Shown one piece after another: positions 9,338 to 17,490 of a stretch of 32,753 nucleotides of DNA. A model generated the notes under the pieces. That model was not told the DNA's origin. It did no database searches and saw only the letters and a list, made by a program, of their open reading frames with translations. Every line of letters begins with the position of its first letter. Position 1 is the first letter of the stretch. A program made the position numbers and the translations under genes. Source of the stretch: Oscillospiraceae bacterium. GTDB taxonomy: Bacteria > Bacillota > Clostridia > Oscillospirales > Acutalibacteraceae. The DNA is taken from NCBI GenBank assembly GCA_015066165.1, contig SVOX01000003.1, forward strand, positions 1-32,753, read 5' to 3'.

Positions 9338-10521
9338 TGACCAACCTTTTAATAAAACTGTTTGTGAAAGATTTTCAAAACACAAAAGATAATAAAGTTC
9401 GTGAAAACTATGGAAATCTTGGCAGTATAACTGGTATTGCCTGTAACTTATTACTTTGTATTTTAAAAATCACTGTTGGCCTTGTAATTGGCAGTATTTC
9501 CATCACTGCCGACGGTTTAAACAATTTGTCCGATATGGGTTCTTCGGTTATTACAATGATTGGCTTTAAACTTTCAAACAAACCTGCCGACACCGACCAC
9601 CCCTTTGGACACGGAAGAATGGAATATATGTCGGCGTTTATTGTAGCAATTCTTATTTTGCTTGTTGGTTTTGAACTTTTAAAATCTTCGGTAACTGCTC
9701 TTATTAATTCCAATCCCGCACCTACTTATTCAATTATATCAATTATAATTTTAGCGGTATCGGTTGTTATTAAGTTTTGGATGTACTGTTTTAACCGTAA
9801 AATCGGCAAAAAAATAGAATCTGAATCGCTACTCGCCACCGCACAGGACTGTCTTAACGACGTTATAGCCACCACAGTAATCTTAATCGCAGCGGGTGTG
9901 ACATATTTCTTAAATCCACCCTTTAACCTTGACGCCGTAATGGGTGTTGCAGTTGCAATATTTATACTGATTTCGGGAATAAACACCGCTAAAGAAACAC
10001 TTAACAGCATATTAGGTGCTCCACCTGAAAAACAACTTATTGAAGACATTGAAAAATCAATAATGTCTTATCCCGAATTTGTTGGTATTCACGACCTTAT
10101 AGTACATAACTACGGTCCAGGTAGGCAGTTTGCTTCGGTTCACGTTGAGGTGCCCCAAGACATTGATATTGTAAAGTGTCATGAGCAAATCGACATTTGT
10201 GAAAAGCAAATCGCTGAAACTTTGGGAATACAACTTGTAATACATATGGACCCAATAGACGTCAACAACGAAACGGTAAATAACACTAAAGCCGAATTGG
10301 CAAGAGGTATTAAAATAATCGACGAAAATCTCACACTTCACGATTTTCGTATGACCCCCGAATGTGAGCAACAAACAAATTTAATTTTCGACGTTGTAAT
10401 CCCCGCAAGTTGCAAACTTGGCAAAAAAGAATTAAATAAAAAAATCAGTGAGATAGCACGTCTTATAAACCCAACGTTTTGTTGTGTTATAACCTTTGAC
10501 CAAAATTTCATTGGTGAATAA
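9337..10521 (+). CDS. Cation diffusion facilitator (CDF) family metal exporter
   Basis: 394 residues, with about six membrane helices in the first 215 residues and then a cytoplasmic metal-binding domain (about 220-310) and a further C-terminal extension. The transport-site residues are visible: D59 and N63 in ADGLNNLSD, and D171 with D175 in QDCLNDV. HPFGHGRMEY follows helix 2. Aspartates rather than histidine in helix 5 resemble manganese/iron-type CDFs, but the metal cannot be fixed from this. The ATG overlaps the preceding TAA by one base (TAATG), with AAGGAG 10 bases upstream, so it is co-translated with the ligase operon. Mg or Mn supply to ATP-grasp/Mur enzymes is one conceivable link, but co-transcription alone does not show it. 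Family assignment is sure. Confidence 0.93.
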   Translation: MTNLLIKLFVKDFQNTKDNKVRENYGNLGSITGIACNLLLCILKITVGLVIGSISITADGLNNLSDMGSSVITMIGFKLSNKPADTDHPFGHGRMEYMSAFIVAILILLVGFELLKSSVTALINSNPAPTYSIISIIILAVSVVIKFWMYCFNRKIGKKIESESLLATAQDCLNDVIATTVILIAAGVTYFLNPPFNLDAVMGVAVAIFILISGINTAKETLNSILGAPPEKQLIEDIEKSIMSYPEFVGIHDLIVHNYGPGRQFASVHVEVPQDIDIVKCHEQIDICEKQIAETLGIQLVIHMDPIDVNNETVNNTKAELARGIKIIDENLTLHDFRMTPECEQQTNLIFDVVIPASCKLGKKELNKKISEIARLINPTFCCVITFDQNFIGE

Positions 10522-10526
10522 AAACT

Positions 10527-10559
10527 AAAAGCGAACGGAAATTTCCGTTCGCTTTTTTT
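10527..10559. terminator. Bidirectional terminator between the CDF gene and the lipoprotein gene
   Basis: A perfect stem, AAAGCGAACGGAAA with TTTCCGTTCGCTTT, is followed by a T-run on the plus strand and A/T-rich sequence on the other. It separates convergent genes. Confidence 0.9.
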
Positions 10560-10566
10560 AACTGTA

Positions 10567-11397
10567 TTATTCGTAAATACTAAATGCAGTATCTAAATCT
10601 AATGTAATTTTCTTACCCTTAAGTTCATAAGGAATTTTAACAGTATGTTCGGATTTTGAATATGTAATGTAAATATAGTTCTTTTTAACTTTATATTTAC
10701 CACCGTTTGTACCAAATGAAGTTCTTACTTCAAATTTATTCGGTGCAAAGAATTCAATCTCGTGAGTTTGAATTGAAGTACCCGCTGTAACGTAGAAAGT
10801 GTAATAATATCCATTTAAAAGTGATCTTACTTTCTTAACTGTTGCAGAATCTGCATCCTTGTGCTTAGCACTTTCTTTTTTATAACCCTCAGGGTCGGCT
10901 TTTTGACAAATTTCTTTTTCGTTTTTACATGCTATAATATCATCTGTTTTTATTCTTAAATCATCAACAGGAATTGCGGTATCTTCAAAAACAATTTCTT
11001 TGCCCGCAACTAAATCCCCTTCGGGAACCTTAAAGGTAAGTACGAGTTTGTTTGTTTTTCCAACATACAAATCTTCAATAAATGAAGAGTAATAATAGTT
11101 GGGAGCGTATGTACATTGACCTTTATAGAAAACTGAATCATAAGAGTTAGATTCGCCGATTTTCATTTTTGTATATTGGCTATCAATTTTCAGGTTCTTA
11201 TCTTTTGCATTTATAGATAAAAACAAATAAACCATTTTCAAAGCAGAACTTTCTTTGTCTTTGTATGAATTATTAACGTAAATTCCGTCAATATTCACAT
11301 AATCGTTTGACGTTACTTTTTCGGGTTTTGAAGCGCCACATCCGGCAAAACTGAACAACAAAGCAACAACCAAAAATACCGCAATAATTTTTTTCAT
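10567..11397 (-). CDS. Predicted lipoprotein of unknown function
   Basis: 276 residues. A basic start, a hydrophobic stretch and the lipobox FAGC indicate a type II signal peptide, with lipidated Cys at about residue 20. Residues about 30-155 look like an Ig-like/DUF4352-type extracellular domain with many beta strands and an aromatic patch (YAPNYYYSSF). Residues about 180-276 form a second beta-rich domain (LLNGYYYTFYV, KYKVKKNYIYITY). This fold resemblance is a guess from pattern, not a match. An ideal AGGAGG lies 7 bases before the ATG. It is transcribed away from the small XRE regulator gene, and two palindromes sit on the shared control region, so the regulator probably controls it (inference). 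Confidence 0.85.
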   Translation of the reverse strand: MKKIIAVFLVVALLFSFAGCGASKPEKVTSNDYVNIDGIYVNNSYKDKESSALKMVYLFLSINAKDKNLKIDSQYTKMKIGESNSYDSVFYKGQCTYAPNYYYSSFIEDLYVGKTNKLVLTFKVPEGDLVAGKEIVFEDTAIPVDDLRIKTDDIIACKNEKEICQKADPEGYKKESAKHKDADSATVKKVRSLLNGYYYTFYVTAGTSIQTHEIEFFAPNKFEVRTSFGTNGGKYKVKKNYIYITYSKSEHTVKIPYELKGKKITLDLDTAFSIYE

Positions 11398-11415
11398 TTT
11401 AATTCCTCCTATGTT

Positions 11416-11431
11416 ATAACCAAATGGTTAT
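11416..11431. promoter_or_regulatory. Palindromic operator candidate 1 (XRE site)
   Basis: ATAACCA-AA-TGGTTAT, a perfect 7-base inverted repeat about a 2-base centre. It lies between the lipoprotein -10 box and start codon, and just upstream of a TATAAT that could serve the XRE gene. A second copy lies at 11470-11485 (13 of 16 bases identical). Probably bound by the adjacent XRE protein (inference). Confidence 0.6.
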
Positions 11432-11435
11432 TAGA

Positions 11436-11441
11436 TATAAT
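11436..11441 (+). promoter_or_regulatory. Possible -10 box of the XRE gene
   Basis: TATAAT on the plus strand, 68 bases before the preferred XRE start. No clear -35 box is present. The first palindrome overlaps the region where the -35 and spacer would lie, suggesting autoregulation. Confidence 0.35.
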
Positions 11442-11442
11442 A

Positions 11443-11471
11443 AGTATAGCAAAATAATGTTAATATGTCAA
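11443..11471 (-). promoter_or_regulatory. Sigma-A promoter of the lipoprotein gene
   Basis: On the minus strand, consensus TTGACA (11471-11466), a 17-base spacer and TATACT (11448-11443). The second palindrome overlaps the -35 box by two bases, a classic position for repression. Confidence 0.8.
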
Positions 11472-11485
11472 TACCAAATAGTTAT
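11470..11485. promoter_or_regulatory. Palindromic operator candidate 2 (XRE site)
   Basis: AATACCA-AA-TAGTTAT, an imperfect copy of the palindrome at 11416-11431. It overlaps the -35 edge of the lipoprotein promoter and lies upstream of the preferred XRE start codon. Confidence 0.5.
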
Positions 11486-11503
11486 AAAAGGAATGAACTT
11501 GAC

Positions 11504-11728
11504 ATGGATAACTATTATCCTCGACTTAAAGATTTGCGTGAAGACCGCGATCTTTCACAACAATACATCGCCGAATTTTTAGATATGAAGCAACCACAAT
11601 ATAGCCGATATGAGCGAGGTATTCGTGACATTCCAACCGATATTTTAATAAAACTTGCAAAATTTTATAACACTTCAACCGATTATATTTTAGGACTCAC
11701 AACAGAAACCACACCATATAAAAAATGA
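11504..11728 (+). CDS. Small XRE-family transcriptional regulator
   Basis: 74 residues, almost entirely one HTH_3 domain: RLKDLREDRDLSQQYIAEFL, then the recognition helix region QPQYSRYERG, ending with the typical YNTSTDYILGL. There is no effector domain. An earlier in-frame ATG at 11465 would add 13 residues (87 total) but would lie on the operator and lacks a ribosome binding site. ATG 11504 starts directly at the domain edge, with AAAGGA 11 bases upstream, so it is preferred. It is divergent from the lipoprotein gene with shared palindromes, so it probably represses itself and that gene (inference). It may sense state through oligomerisation or a partner; no ligand is evident. Confidence 0.88.
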   Translation: MDNYYPRLKDLREDRDLSQQYIAEFLDMKQPQYSRYERGIRDIPTDILIKLAKFYNTSTDYILGLTTETTPYKK

Positions 11729-11760
11729 GCATTACAGCGTAACTGTAATGCTCATTTTTT
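11721..11760. terminator. Bidirectional terminator between the XRE gene and recG
   Basis: A long stem, AATGAGCATTACAG with CTGTAATGCTCATT, has a five-base loop and A/T tracts on both sides. It overlaps the XRE stop and lies just beyond the recG stop, ending the leftward five-gene operon. Confidence 0.9.
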
Positions 11761-11772
11761 ACTGAAATATAT

Positions 11773-13788
11773 TTATTTCAACTTCTTATAAAGTTCAATT
11801 ACTTCTTGTCTAAGCCCTGCGTTTTCAGGTGCCTTTAATTGCGGGTCTTGTTCAAGCAATTTTTGCGCTTGGGTTCTGGCGTCAATCAGCACCTGCTTAT
11901 CGGCAAAAAGGTCGGCAATTTTCATTTGCGGAATACCGCTTTGGCGGTTGCCCAAAAAGTCACCGGGTCCTCTGAGTGCCAAATCGTAATCGGCAATTTT
12001 AAAACCGTCGGCACAGGTTTTTATAACTTCAAGACGTTTTTTTGTATCGTCGCTTTGGCTATCTGAAATTAAAATACAGTCCGACTTATACTGCCCACGC
12101 CCAATTCTGCCACGAAGTTGGTGCAGTTGCGAAAGGCCAAATCTTTCAGCGTTTTCTATAACCATTATCACGGCATTAGGAACGTCAATACCAACTTCAA
12201 TTACAGTTGTTGCAATTAGCAACTGTATTTCACCGTTTGCAAATTTTCGCATAACGGCATCCTTTTCCTTTGGCGACATCTTACCGTGCAAAAGCCCTAA
12301 AGAATATCCCGAAAATTCACCTTTTGCCAGGTTTTCATAATACTCTTTAGCCGATTTTATATCAAGTTCTTCATTTTCACTTACCAATGGGCAAACAATA
12401 TAACCCTGTCTTCCCTCACCCAAAAACTTCTTTATGTAATTATAAATACGTGTGCGGTAAGAAGAATCTACACTGTAAGTATCTATTTTTTGTCTTCCTT
12501 TTGGATACTCGTCAATAACACTAATATCAAGGTCACCAAAAAGAATATACGAAAGGGTTTGCGGAATAGGTGTTGCCGACATTACAAGTTTATGTGGATT
12601 AAGCCCCTTGTTTTCAAGTTTACCACGTTGCGCCGCACCAAAACGGTGCTGTTCATCAGTTATTACAAGACCAAGGTTATCAAACTCAACGTCGTTTACT
12701 ATAAGCGCATGAGTACCCACCACAACGTCAATTTCGCCGTTTTTAAGTTGCTCTTTAACAACGCTTTTTTGTTTTTTGGTCATTGAGCCGGTCAAAAGTC
12801 CGCAGCGAACGTTAGTATTAGCGGTGATGTTTTTAAAGGTTTCAAAATGCTGTTCAGCCAAAATTTCGGTTGGAGCCATAAGTGCAGACTGATATCCGTT
12901 TTTAGCCGCAGAATAACAAAGTGCCGCTGCTACAACAGTTTTACCGCTACCAACATCACCTTGTACAAGACGTGACATCGGTTTGCCCGAACGCATATCC
13001 AAAAGGCATTCTTGTATTACACGCTTTTGGGCATTTGTCGGTTCAAAAGGCAAATATTTTAAAAATTCATTTAAGACGTCTTTTTCAATTACACAACCGC
13101 TTTGCTTATGGGTTTTAAGTTTTATAACCGTAAGAGCCACTTGCAAACAAAATAGTTCTTCAAAAACAAGACGGCGTTTAGCCCGTTCAAAAGATTCTTT
13201 TGTTTTTGGAAAATGTATATTCCAAAGTGCATATTTAATGTCACAAAGTCCGTTTTTGCGGCGAATTTCTTCGGGCAAAACCTCGGGCATTTCTACTTTT
13301 TCCAATGCAGTTTTCACAAGTTTTTGTATTGCTTTAGAACTCATATTTCGGCTTTCAGGATAAATTGGTTCTATTAAGTTATAACCAACCTCCTGTATCA
13401 GCGGTGAATTCATTTGCTTTATAACAAAACTGCCGTCAAACTTACCGTAAAAAAGATATTCCCTGTCACAGCGTAATTTGTTAGCCAAAAAATACTGATT
13501 AAAAAGCGAAACATAAAATTTTCCGCTCTCGTCTTCGGCAATAAATTTGTAAATCATTACTTTGTTACGTGTTTCAAAGGTTTCAATAGGGGTTACAATT
13601 TTGGCTTTTACACAAACATTTTCATAGTAAGGAGCCGCCATAACAGTTGTGGTTTTGGTCCAGTCAAGATATTTCCTTGGGTAAAAGCGCAAAAGGGCAC
13701 CGACTGTATCGATGCCCTTTGATTTTAAAATTTCAGCTCTCTTTTCACCGACACCCTTTAGATATTGAATATCAGTATTAGCTGTCAC
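11773..13788 (-). CDS. recG: ATP-dependent DNA helicase RecG
   Basis: It remodels stalled replication forks and branched DNA. The N-terminal region carries the helix-hairpin-like YLKGVGEKRAEIL and an OB-fold wedge (about 55-150). The SF2 helicase core follows: GDVGSGKT P-loop at about 280-287, DEQHRFG at 381-387, SATPIPQTL from 407, and the motif VI region QLRGRIGRG (numbering from the longest reading, 674 residues). The GTG at 13797 abuts its AGGAG with no spacing. The in-frame GTG at 13788 lies 8 bases after AGGAG and is preferred (671 residues). The ribosome binding site overlaps the fakA stop, indicating coupled translation. In Bacillus the sdaAB-sdaAA genes separate fakA from recG; here they are absent. 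It is the last gene of the operon. Confidence 0.97.
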   Translation of the reverse strand: MTANTDIQYLKGVGEKRAEILKSKGIDTVGALLRFYPRKYLDWTKTTTVMAAPYYENVCVKAKIVTPIETFETRNKVMIYKFIAEDESGKFYVSLFNQYFLANKLRCDREYLFYGKFDGSFVIKQMNSPLIQEVGYNLIEPIYPESRNMSSKAIQKLVKTALEKVEMPEVLPEEIRRKNGLCDIKYALWNIHFPKTKESFERAKRRLVFEELFCLQVALTVIKLKTHKQSGCVIEKDVLNEFLKYLPFEPTNAQKRVIQECLLDMRSGKPMSRLVQGDVGSGKTVVAAALCYSAAKNGYQSALMAPTEILAEQHFETFKNITANTNVRCGLLTGSMTKKQKSVVKEQLKNGEIDVVVGTHALIVNDVEFDNLGLVITDEQHRFGAAQRGKLENKGLNPHKLVMSATPIPQTLSYILFGDLDISVIDEYPKGRQKIDTYSVDSSYRTRIYNYIKKFLGEGRQGYIVCPLVSENEELDIKSAKEYYENLAKGEFSGYSLGLLHGKMSPKEKDAVMRKFANGEIQLLIATTVIEVGIDVPNAVIMVIENAERFGLSQLHQLRGRIGRGQYKSDCILISDSQSDDTKKRLEVIKTCADGFKIADYDLALRGPGDFLGNRQSGIPQMKIADLFADKQVLIDARTQAQKLLEQDPQLKAPENAGLRQEVIELYKKLK

Positions 13789-13799
13789 ATTAAACACTC

Positions 13800-15476
13800 C
13801 TACTCAACCGAGAGAATATAATAGTAAATTGGTTGACCGCCGTTTATAACGGTGATTTCCACCTTTTCGCCGAATTTTGCTTGAATTTGCGCCTCAATTT
13901 CTTCGGCTTGTTCGGGTGTTACGTCTTCACCGTAAATTACGGTTACAAATTCACTGTCCGGCTTAATCATTTTTTTCAAAAGTTTCAAAACGCTCTTTTG
14001 TAAATCAGTATCGGTAAAGGTTACCTTACCGCCAAGAAGCGCCATTAGTTCACCTTGCTTAATTTTAAAGCCGTCAAAATCAGCGTCACGGGCAGCAAAT
14101 GTAATTTGACCTGTAGCAATTCTTTCGGTTGCTTTTTGCATTTCAATAGCATTTGCATTATCATCGCTGTCAGGGTCGAAAGAAAGCATTGCCGCAATAC
14201 CTTGAGGAATGGTTCTTGTGTGAATAACAATAACCTTACGGGTACTAATCGGAATTGCTTGTTCAGCCGCCATAATAATATTTTTATTATTAGGCAATAC
14301 ATATACTGTTTCAGCCGGTGTGGCTTCAATCGCTCTTAAAATATCATCGGTGCTGGGGTTCATTGTTTGACCGCCCGAAACTATTGTATCAACGCCTAAA
14401 TCACGGAAGAGTTCAGCCAAGCCGTCACCCGCACAAACCGATACAAAACCAAATGGGTTTGTTGGCTCTACAGGAGTGATAGTTTCTGTTCTGTCAGCGC
14501 TCTTTGTTGGCTTTTTCTTGGTGTTTTGAGCGTCATGCTTTGCCCTTTCATGTTGGTCACGCATATTCTCAATTTTAAGGTTTACAAGCGAACCAAAGGT
14601 AAGACCGTTTTCAATAGCATTACCCGGATGGTCGGTATGAACGTGAACCTTAATTATTTCTTCATCGTCAACCACAACAACGCAGTCACCAATAGTTTCA
14701 AGGAACATGCGAAGTTCGTTTGGCTCTTTAGTTACTTCAGGGTTACGGTTTACAATAAATTCGGTACAGTAAGTAAAGGTAATATCGGTTTCAAATTCAC
14801 CCGCAGCATTAAAACCATCATTTTCTTCTTGCTCTTCGGGGGCAGATGAACTTTCGTTTTTAATAATAACGCCATCCTTAAATACCGAAAGCATACCTTC
14901 AAGAATAATTACAAAACCACGTCCGCCCGCATCAACAACTCCTGCTTTTTTAAGAACAGGAAGTAATTCGGGTGTTTCGTCAAGTGCTTTTTTAGCACCT
15001 TCAATAGCATATTCAAAAATTGCGAGTTCGTCTTTGCCTTGTGCCAATGCTTCTTTTGCATATTCACTTGCAACTCTTGCAACTGTTAAAATTGTACCCT
15101 CGGTTGGTTTCATAACTGCTTTATAAGCGGCTTCTACACCGTATATAAAAGCGTTTGTAATATTTTCGGGGGTTACAAATTCATCATCACCAATTCCCTT
15201 TGCAAAGCCACGGAAAAGCAAAGATGTTATAACGCCCGAGTTACCTCTGGCACCACGAAGCAATGCAGAAGAGTTAACAGCAGCCACTTTACCCGCTGTT
15301 TCACCTGAAAGTTTTTCAAGTTCTCTTGCCGCATTAGATAGCGTCATAGACATATTTGTACCTGTATCGCCGTCTGGCACAGGGAAAATGTTAAGGTCAT
15401 CGACTGCCTTACGGGAATTACTTATACTATTAGCCGCGGAAATCCACGCATCACGCAAAATATCGCCGTTTATCAA
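13800..15476 (-). CDS. fakA: Fatty acid kinase-like DAK2 protein (FakA/YloV)
   Basis: 558 residues, close to the usual length of FakA. The N-terminal DhaL domain (about 1-200) carries NIFPVPDGDTGTNM, which binds Mg-nucleotide, and GARGNSGVI. A middle region follows (about 230-330, including IIKVHVHTDHPG), then a C-terminal domain with FVSVCAGDGLAELF and IVSGGQTMNPS. In characterised Firmicutes FakA phosphorylates fatty acids held by FakB for entry into phospholipid synthesis; no FakB is in this window. The start is TTG with AAGGAG 9 bases upstream. It lies between the Asp23-like gene (25 bases upstream) and recG, the conserved yloU-yloV-recG neighbourhood. Confidence 0.93.
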   Translation of the reverse strand: MINGDILRDAWISAANSISNSRKAVDDLNIFPVPDGDTGTNMSMTLSNAARELEKLSGETAGKVAAVNSSALLRGARGNSGVITSLLFRGFAKGIGDDEFVTPENITNAFIYGVEAAYKAVMKPTEGTILTVARVASEYAKEALAQGKDELAIFEYAIEGAKKALDETPELLPVLKKAGVVDAGGRGFVIILEGMLSVFKDGVIIKNESSSAPEEQEENDGFNAAGEFETDITFTYCTEFIVNRNPEVTKEPNELRMFLETIGDCVVVVDDEEIIKVHVHTDHPGNAIENGLTFGSLVNLKIENMRDQHERAKHDAQNTKKKPTKSADRTETITPVEPTNPFGFVSVCAGDGLAELFRDLGVDTIVSGGQTMNPSTDDILRAIEATPAETVYVLPNNKNIIMAAEQAIPISTRKVIVIHTRTIPQGIAAMLSFDPDSDDNANAIEMQKATERIATGQITFAARDADFDGFKIKQGELMALLGGKVTFTDTDLQKSVLKLLKKMIKPDSEFVTVIYGEDVTPEQAEEIEAQIQAKFGEKVEITVINGGQPIYYYILSVE

Positions 15477-15501
15477 AATCTTACACTCCTTAATGACAGT
15501 A

Positions 15502-15852
15502 TTATTCTTTTATACCGTCAACTTTAACAGTTACTTTATTAACTTCAATACCTGTTGCTTCTTTTACTACGTATTTAACCTTTTCGGTAATGCTTTGTGC
15601 GATAGCATTAATATTCATACCAAAAGTTACAACAATATGAAGTACAACGTCAACACCGTCAGCGTTACCTATTACCTTAATACCGGTATCGATTTGTTCT
15701 TCTTTAGAAAAAATATTAAATATTTTTTGTTTCGAGTTGCTTGGAACCATTCCAACAACCCCAAAACAAGAAGTAACTTCATTTCCGATAAGCTTTGAAA
15801 GATATGCTTCACTTAAGTTAATTTTACCTAATCTTGTTTCATAAGCTATCAT
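15502..15852 (-). CDS. Asp23/Gls24 family envelope protein (YloU-like)
   Basis: 116 residues, a full-length Asp23/Gls24 domain: INLSEAYLSKLIGNEVTSCFG near the start, then alternating strand/helix segments including VVLHIVVTFGMNINAIAQSI and VKVDGI at the end. Family members are small, abundant proteins linked to cell-envelope homeostasis. The YloU branch is nearly always next to fakA, as here. AGGAG sits 8 bases before the ATG. It overlaps no neighbour; 10 bases separate it from the lipoprotein gene upstream. Function in this organism is inferred from family and position only. Confidence 0.92.
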   Translation of the reverse strand: MIAYETRLGKINLSEAYLSKLIGNEVTSCFGVVGMVPSNSKQKIFNIFSKEEQIDTGIKVIGNADGVDVVLHIVVTFGMNINAIAQSITEKVKYVVKEATGIEVNKVTVKVDGIKE

Positions 15853-15862
15853 AAAAACACTC

Positions 15863-17476
15863 CTAATTATCTTTTATTTTATATGATTGTATTGAATAGT
15901 AAATATCACTCAAAGAAGAGTTGTTTACATTTTCAATATTTTCATTGCAAAACAAAACGCCTTGTCTGTAACAAACGGGAACTATTGGCATATCACTTTG
16001 TAAAGTGACCGCAACGTCGTTAATTGAATTTTTGCCTTCATAAAAACCACTGATAACCTTTTGACAAGAAAGTTTGACTTTTTTGGGCTTTTTACTGTCA
16101 GATGTCTGGGTTTCTTTTGAAGAATCCTCAGTGTCTTTTTTCGCCTTTGTGGCCTTTATTCCATAAGCCACCGAACCGCCGGACAAAACCAACTCAGAAA
16201 GGTCCATATTCTCGGTTATTTTAACCTCGCCCAAATACAAATCAAACTGACCTTTTTTAAGACGGCGTTTATAATCTTTATAAGATTCTTCAACAACAGT
16301 GATTATTATACCGCATTCTTTAAGTTGATTTTTAATGAGTTTTGCCGCCGCAACACGAGCCGAATTGTCTTTATTAACAAGCAAACTAAACCTTAACGAC
16401 TTGTTGCCGTTTCTGCGACATTTATCCTTATCTAATTCATTATACCCTATTTTTTCTAAATTCTCAATAGTTATTTGCAAATTTGATGTTATTTCTATAT
16501 TTTGAAGTGACTTTGTTTCTTCCCAAACGGGATTAAAAAAGCCGGTTGCAGCAAGTGCATTATCATAAAAAACGTCTTTGCAAATGCGTTTACGGTCAAG
16601 TGCACTTGAAATTGCCTGTCGCAATTCGTTTTGCGAAAACTTGCCGTTTTTGTGGTTAATGCCAATATACACAAGATTATTAAGATTGATATTTGTTTTG
16701 GTTCCGCTCATTCGAAGTATTGTACCGTCAGAAATGTCGCTAAAATAAATATCAGTAGCACCTATTTCCACAAAGTGTGCAATAGACTCGCCATCGGGTG
16801 CGTTTATAAGGTTGATTTTTTTAATGCTACCCTTTTCGCCATAATAATTTTCATTTAGAACAAGACAAGATTTCTTCAAATCCACCTTATATCTGCCCGA
16901 GCCGATAGGCGGATATTTAACACTGTCAGAGTCTTTTCTCTTTTCACTCTTGGCTTTAATAATTGGAAAATCAAGCACGTTTTGAAAATATGGGTCATGC
17001 TTTTCCAATTTAAAAACAACAGTTTCGCTGTCTTGAGCCGAAACACTTTCAACCGAGTACAACTTATATCCATAATAAGTTTTTGATTTTTTTGCAAGTT
17101 TATAAGAATACACAACGTCACTTGCAGTAAGTGTACTGCCGTCAGAAAACTTTACATCACGAAGTTTTACTGTGCATTTATTTTTTGAAATTTCAACACT
17201 TTGCGCAATGTTATTATGCGGCACAAATTCGTTATCCGTCTTTACAAGTGAATCGTATAACAAACGGCAAAGTTGACGGTTAGTCTCGGTTTGGGCGTCA
17301 TAAGGATTAAAAGTATCGGCCGCTGAATAAAGAATTGTAATGGAATCTTTATATCCTTTTTCCACTTCCGCCGTCGGCTTTTTAGACACAGTATTATTAT
17401 TGTTGTTTGTTTCTTTACAACCGCAAAGCGATAAAACAAACACCAAAATTAAAATGAGCGATATAATCTTTTTCAT
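15863..17476 (-). CDS. Family 5 extracellular solute-binding lipoprotein (OppA-like)
   Basis: 537 residues. The N-terminus (MKKIISLIL...) is a lipoprotein signal with lipobox LCGC, Cys at about residue 20, followed by an Asn-rich spacer. The SBP_bac_5 fold is shown by NPYDAQTETNRQLCRLLYDSL, VKLRDVKFSDGSTLTASDVVYS, YYGEKGSIKKINL and LRQAISSALDRKRI. A low-complexity Lys/Ser/Asp insertion occurs at about 440-470. It would bind peptides or similar solutes outside the membrane. No permease or ATPase gene is adjacent, so it is an orphan here and may use a transporter encoded elsewhere. The ribosome binding site is weak (GGAAAAG, close to the ATG). The gene lies 14 bases after ymdB and 10 before the Asp23 gene, so it is probably in the same operon. 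Confidence 0.9.
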   Translation of the reverse strand: MKKIISLILILVFVLSLCGCKETNNNNNTVSKKPTAEVEKGYKDSITILYSAADTFNPYDAQTETNRQLCRLLYDSLVKTDNEFVPHNNIAQSVEISKNKCTVKLRDVKFSDGSTLTASDVVYSYKLAKKSKTYYGYKLYSVESVSAQDSETVVFKLEKHDPYFQNVLDFPIIKAKSEKRKDSDSVKYPPIGSGRYKVDLKKSCLVLNENYYGEKGSIKKINLINAPDGESIAHFVEIGATDIYFSDISDGTILRMSGTKTNINLNNLVYIGINHKNGKFSQNELRQAISSALDRKRICKDVFYDNALAATGFFNPVWEETKSLQNIEITSNLQITIENLEKIGYNELDKDKCRRNGNKSLRFSLLVNKDNSARVAAAKLIKNQLKECGIIITVVEESYKDYKRRLKKGQFDLYLGEVKITENMDLSELVLSGGSVAYGIKATKAKKDTEDSSKETQTSDSKKPKKVKLSCQKVISGFYEGKNSINDVAVTLQSDMPIVPVCYRQGVLFCNENIENVNNSSLSDIYYSIQSYKIKDN

Positions 17477-17490
17477 CGTTCTTTTCCATT

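Noticed and set aside
10567-11728. Toxin-antitoxin reading of the lipoprotein/XRE pair
   Set aside because: The genes are divergent, the partner has a lipoprotein signal and 276 residues, and nothing in it resembles a known toxin. Regulator plus target is simpler.
13800-15476. Dihydroxyacetone kinase (DhaL) as the function of this gene
   Set aside because: The DhaL-like N-terminus is shared, but the full length, C-terminal domain and Asp23/recG context fit FakA/YloV instead.
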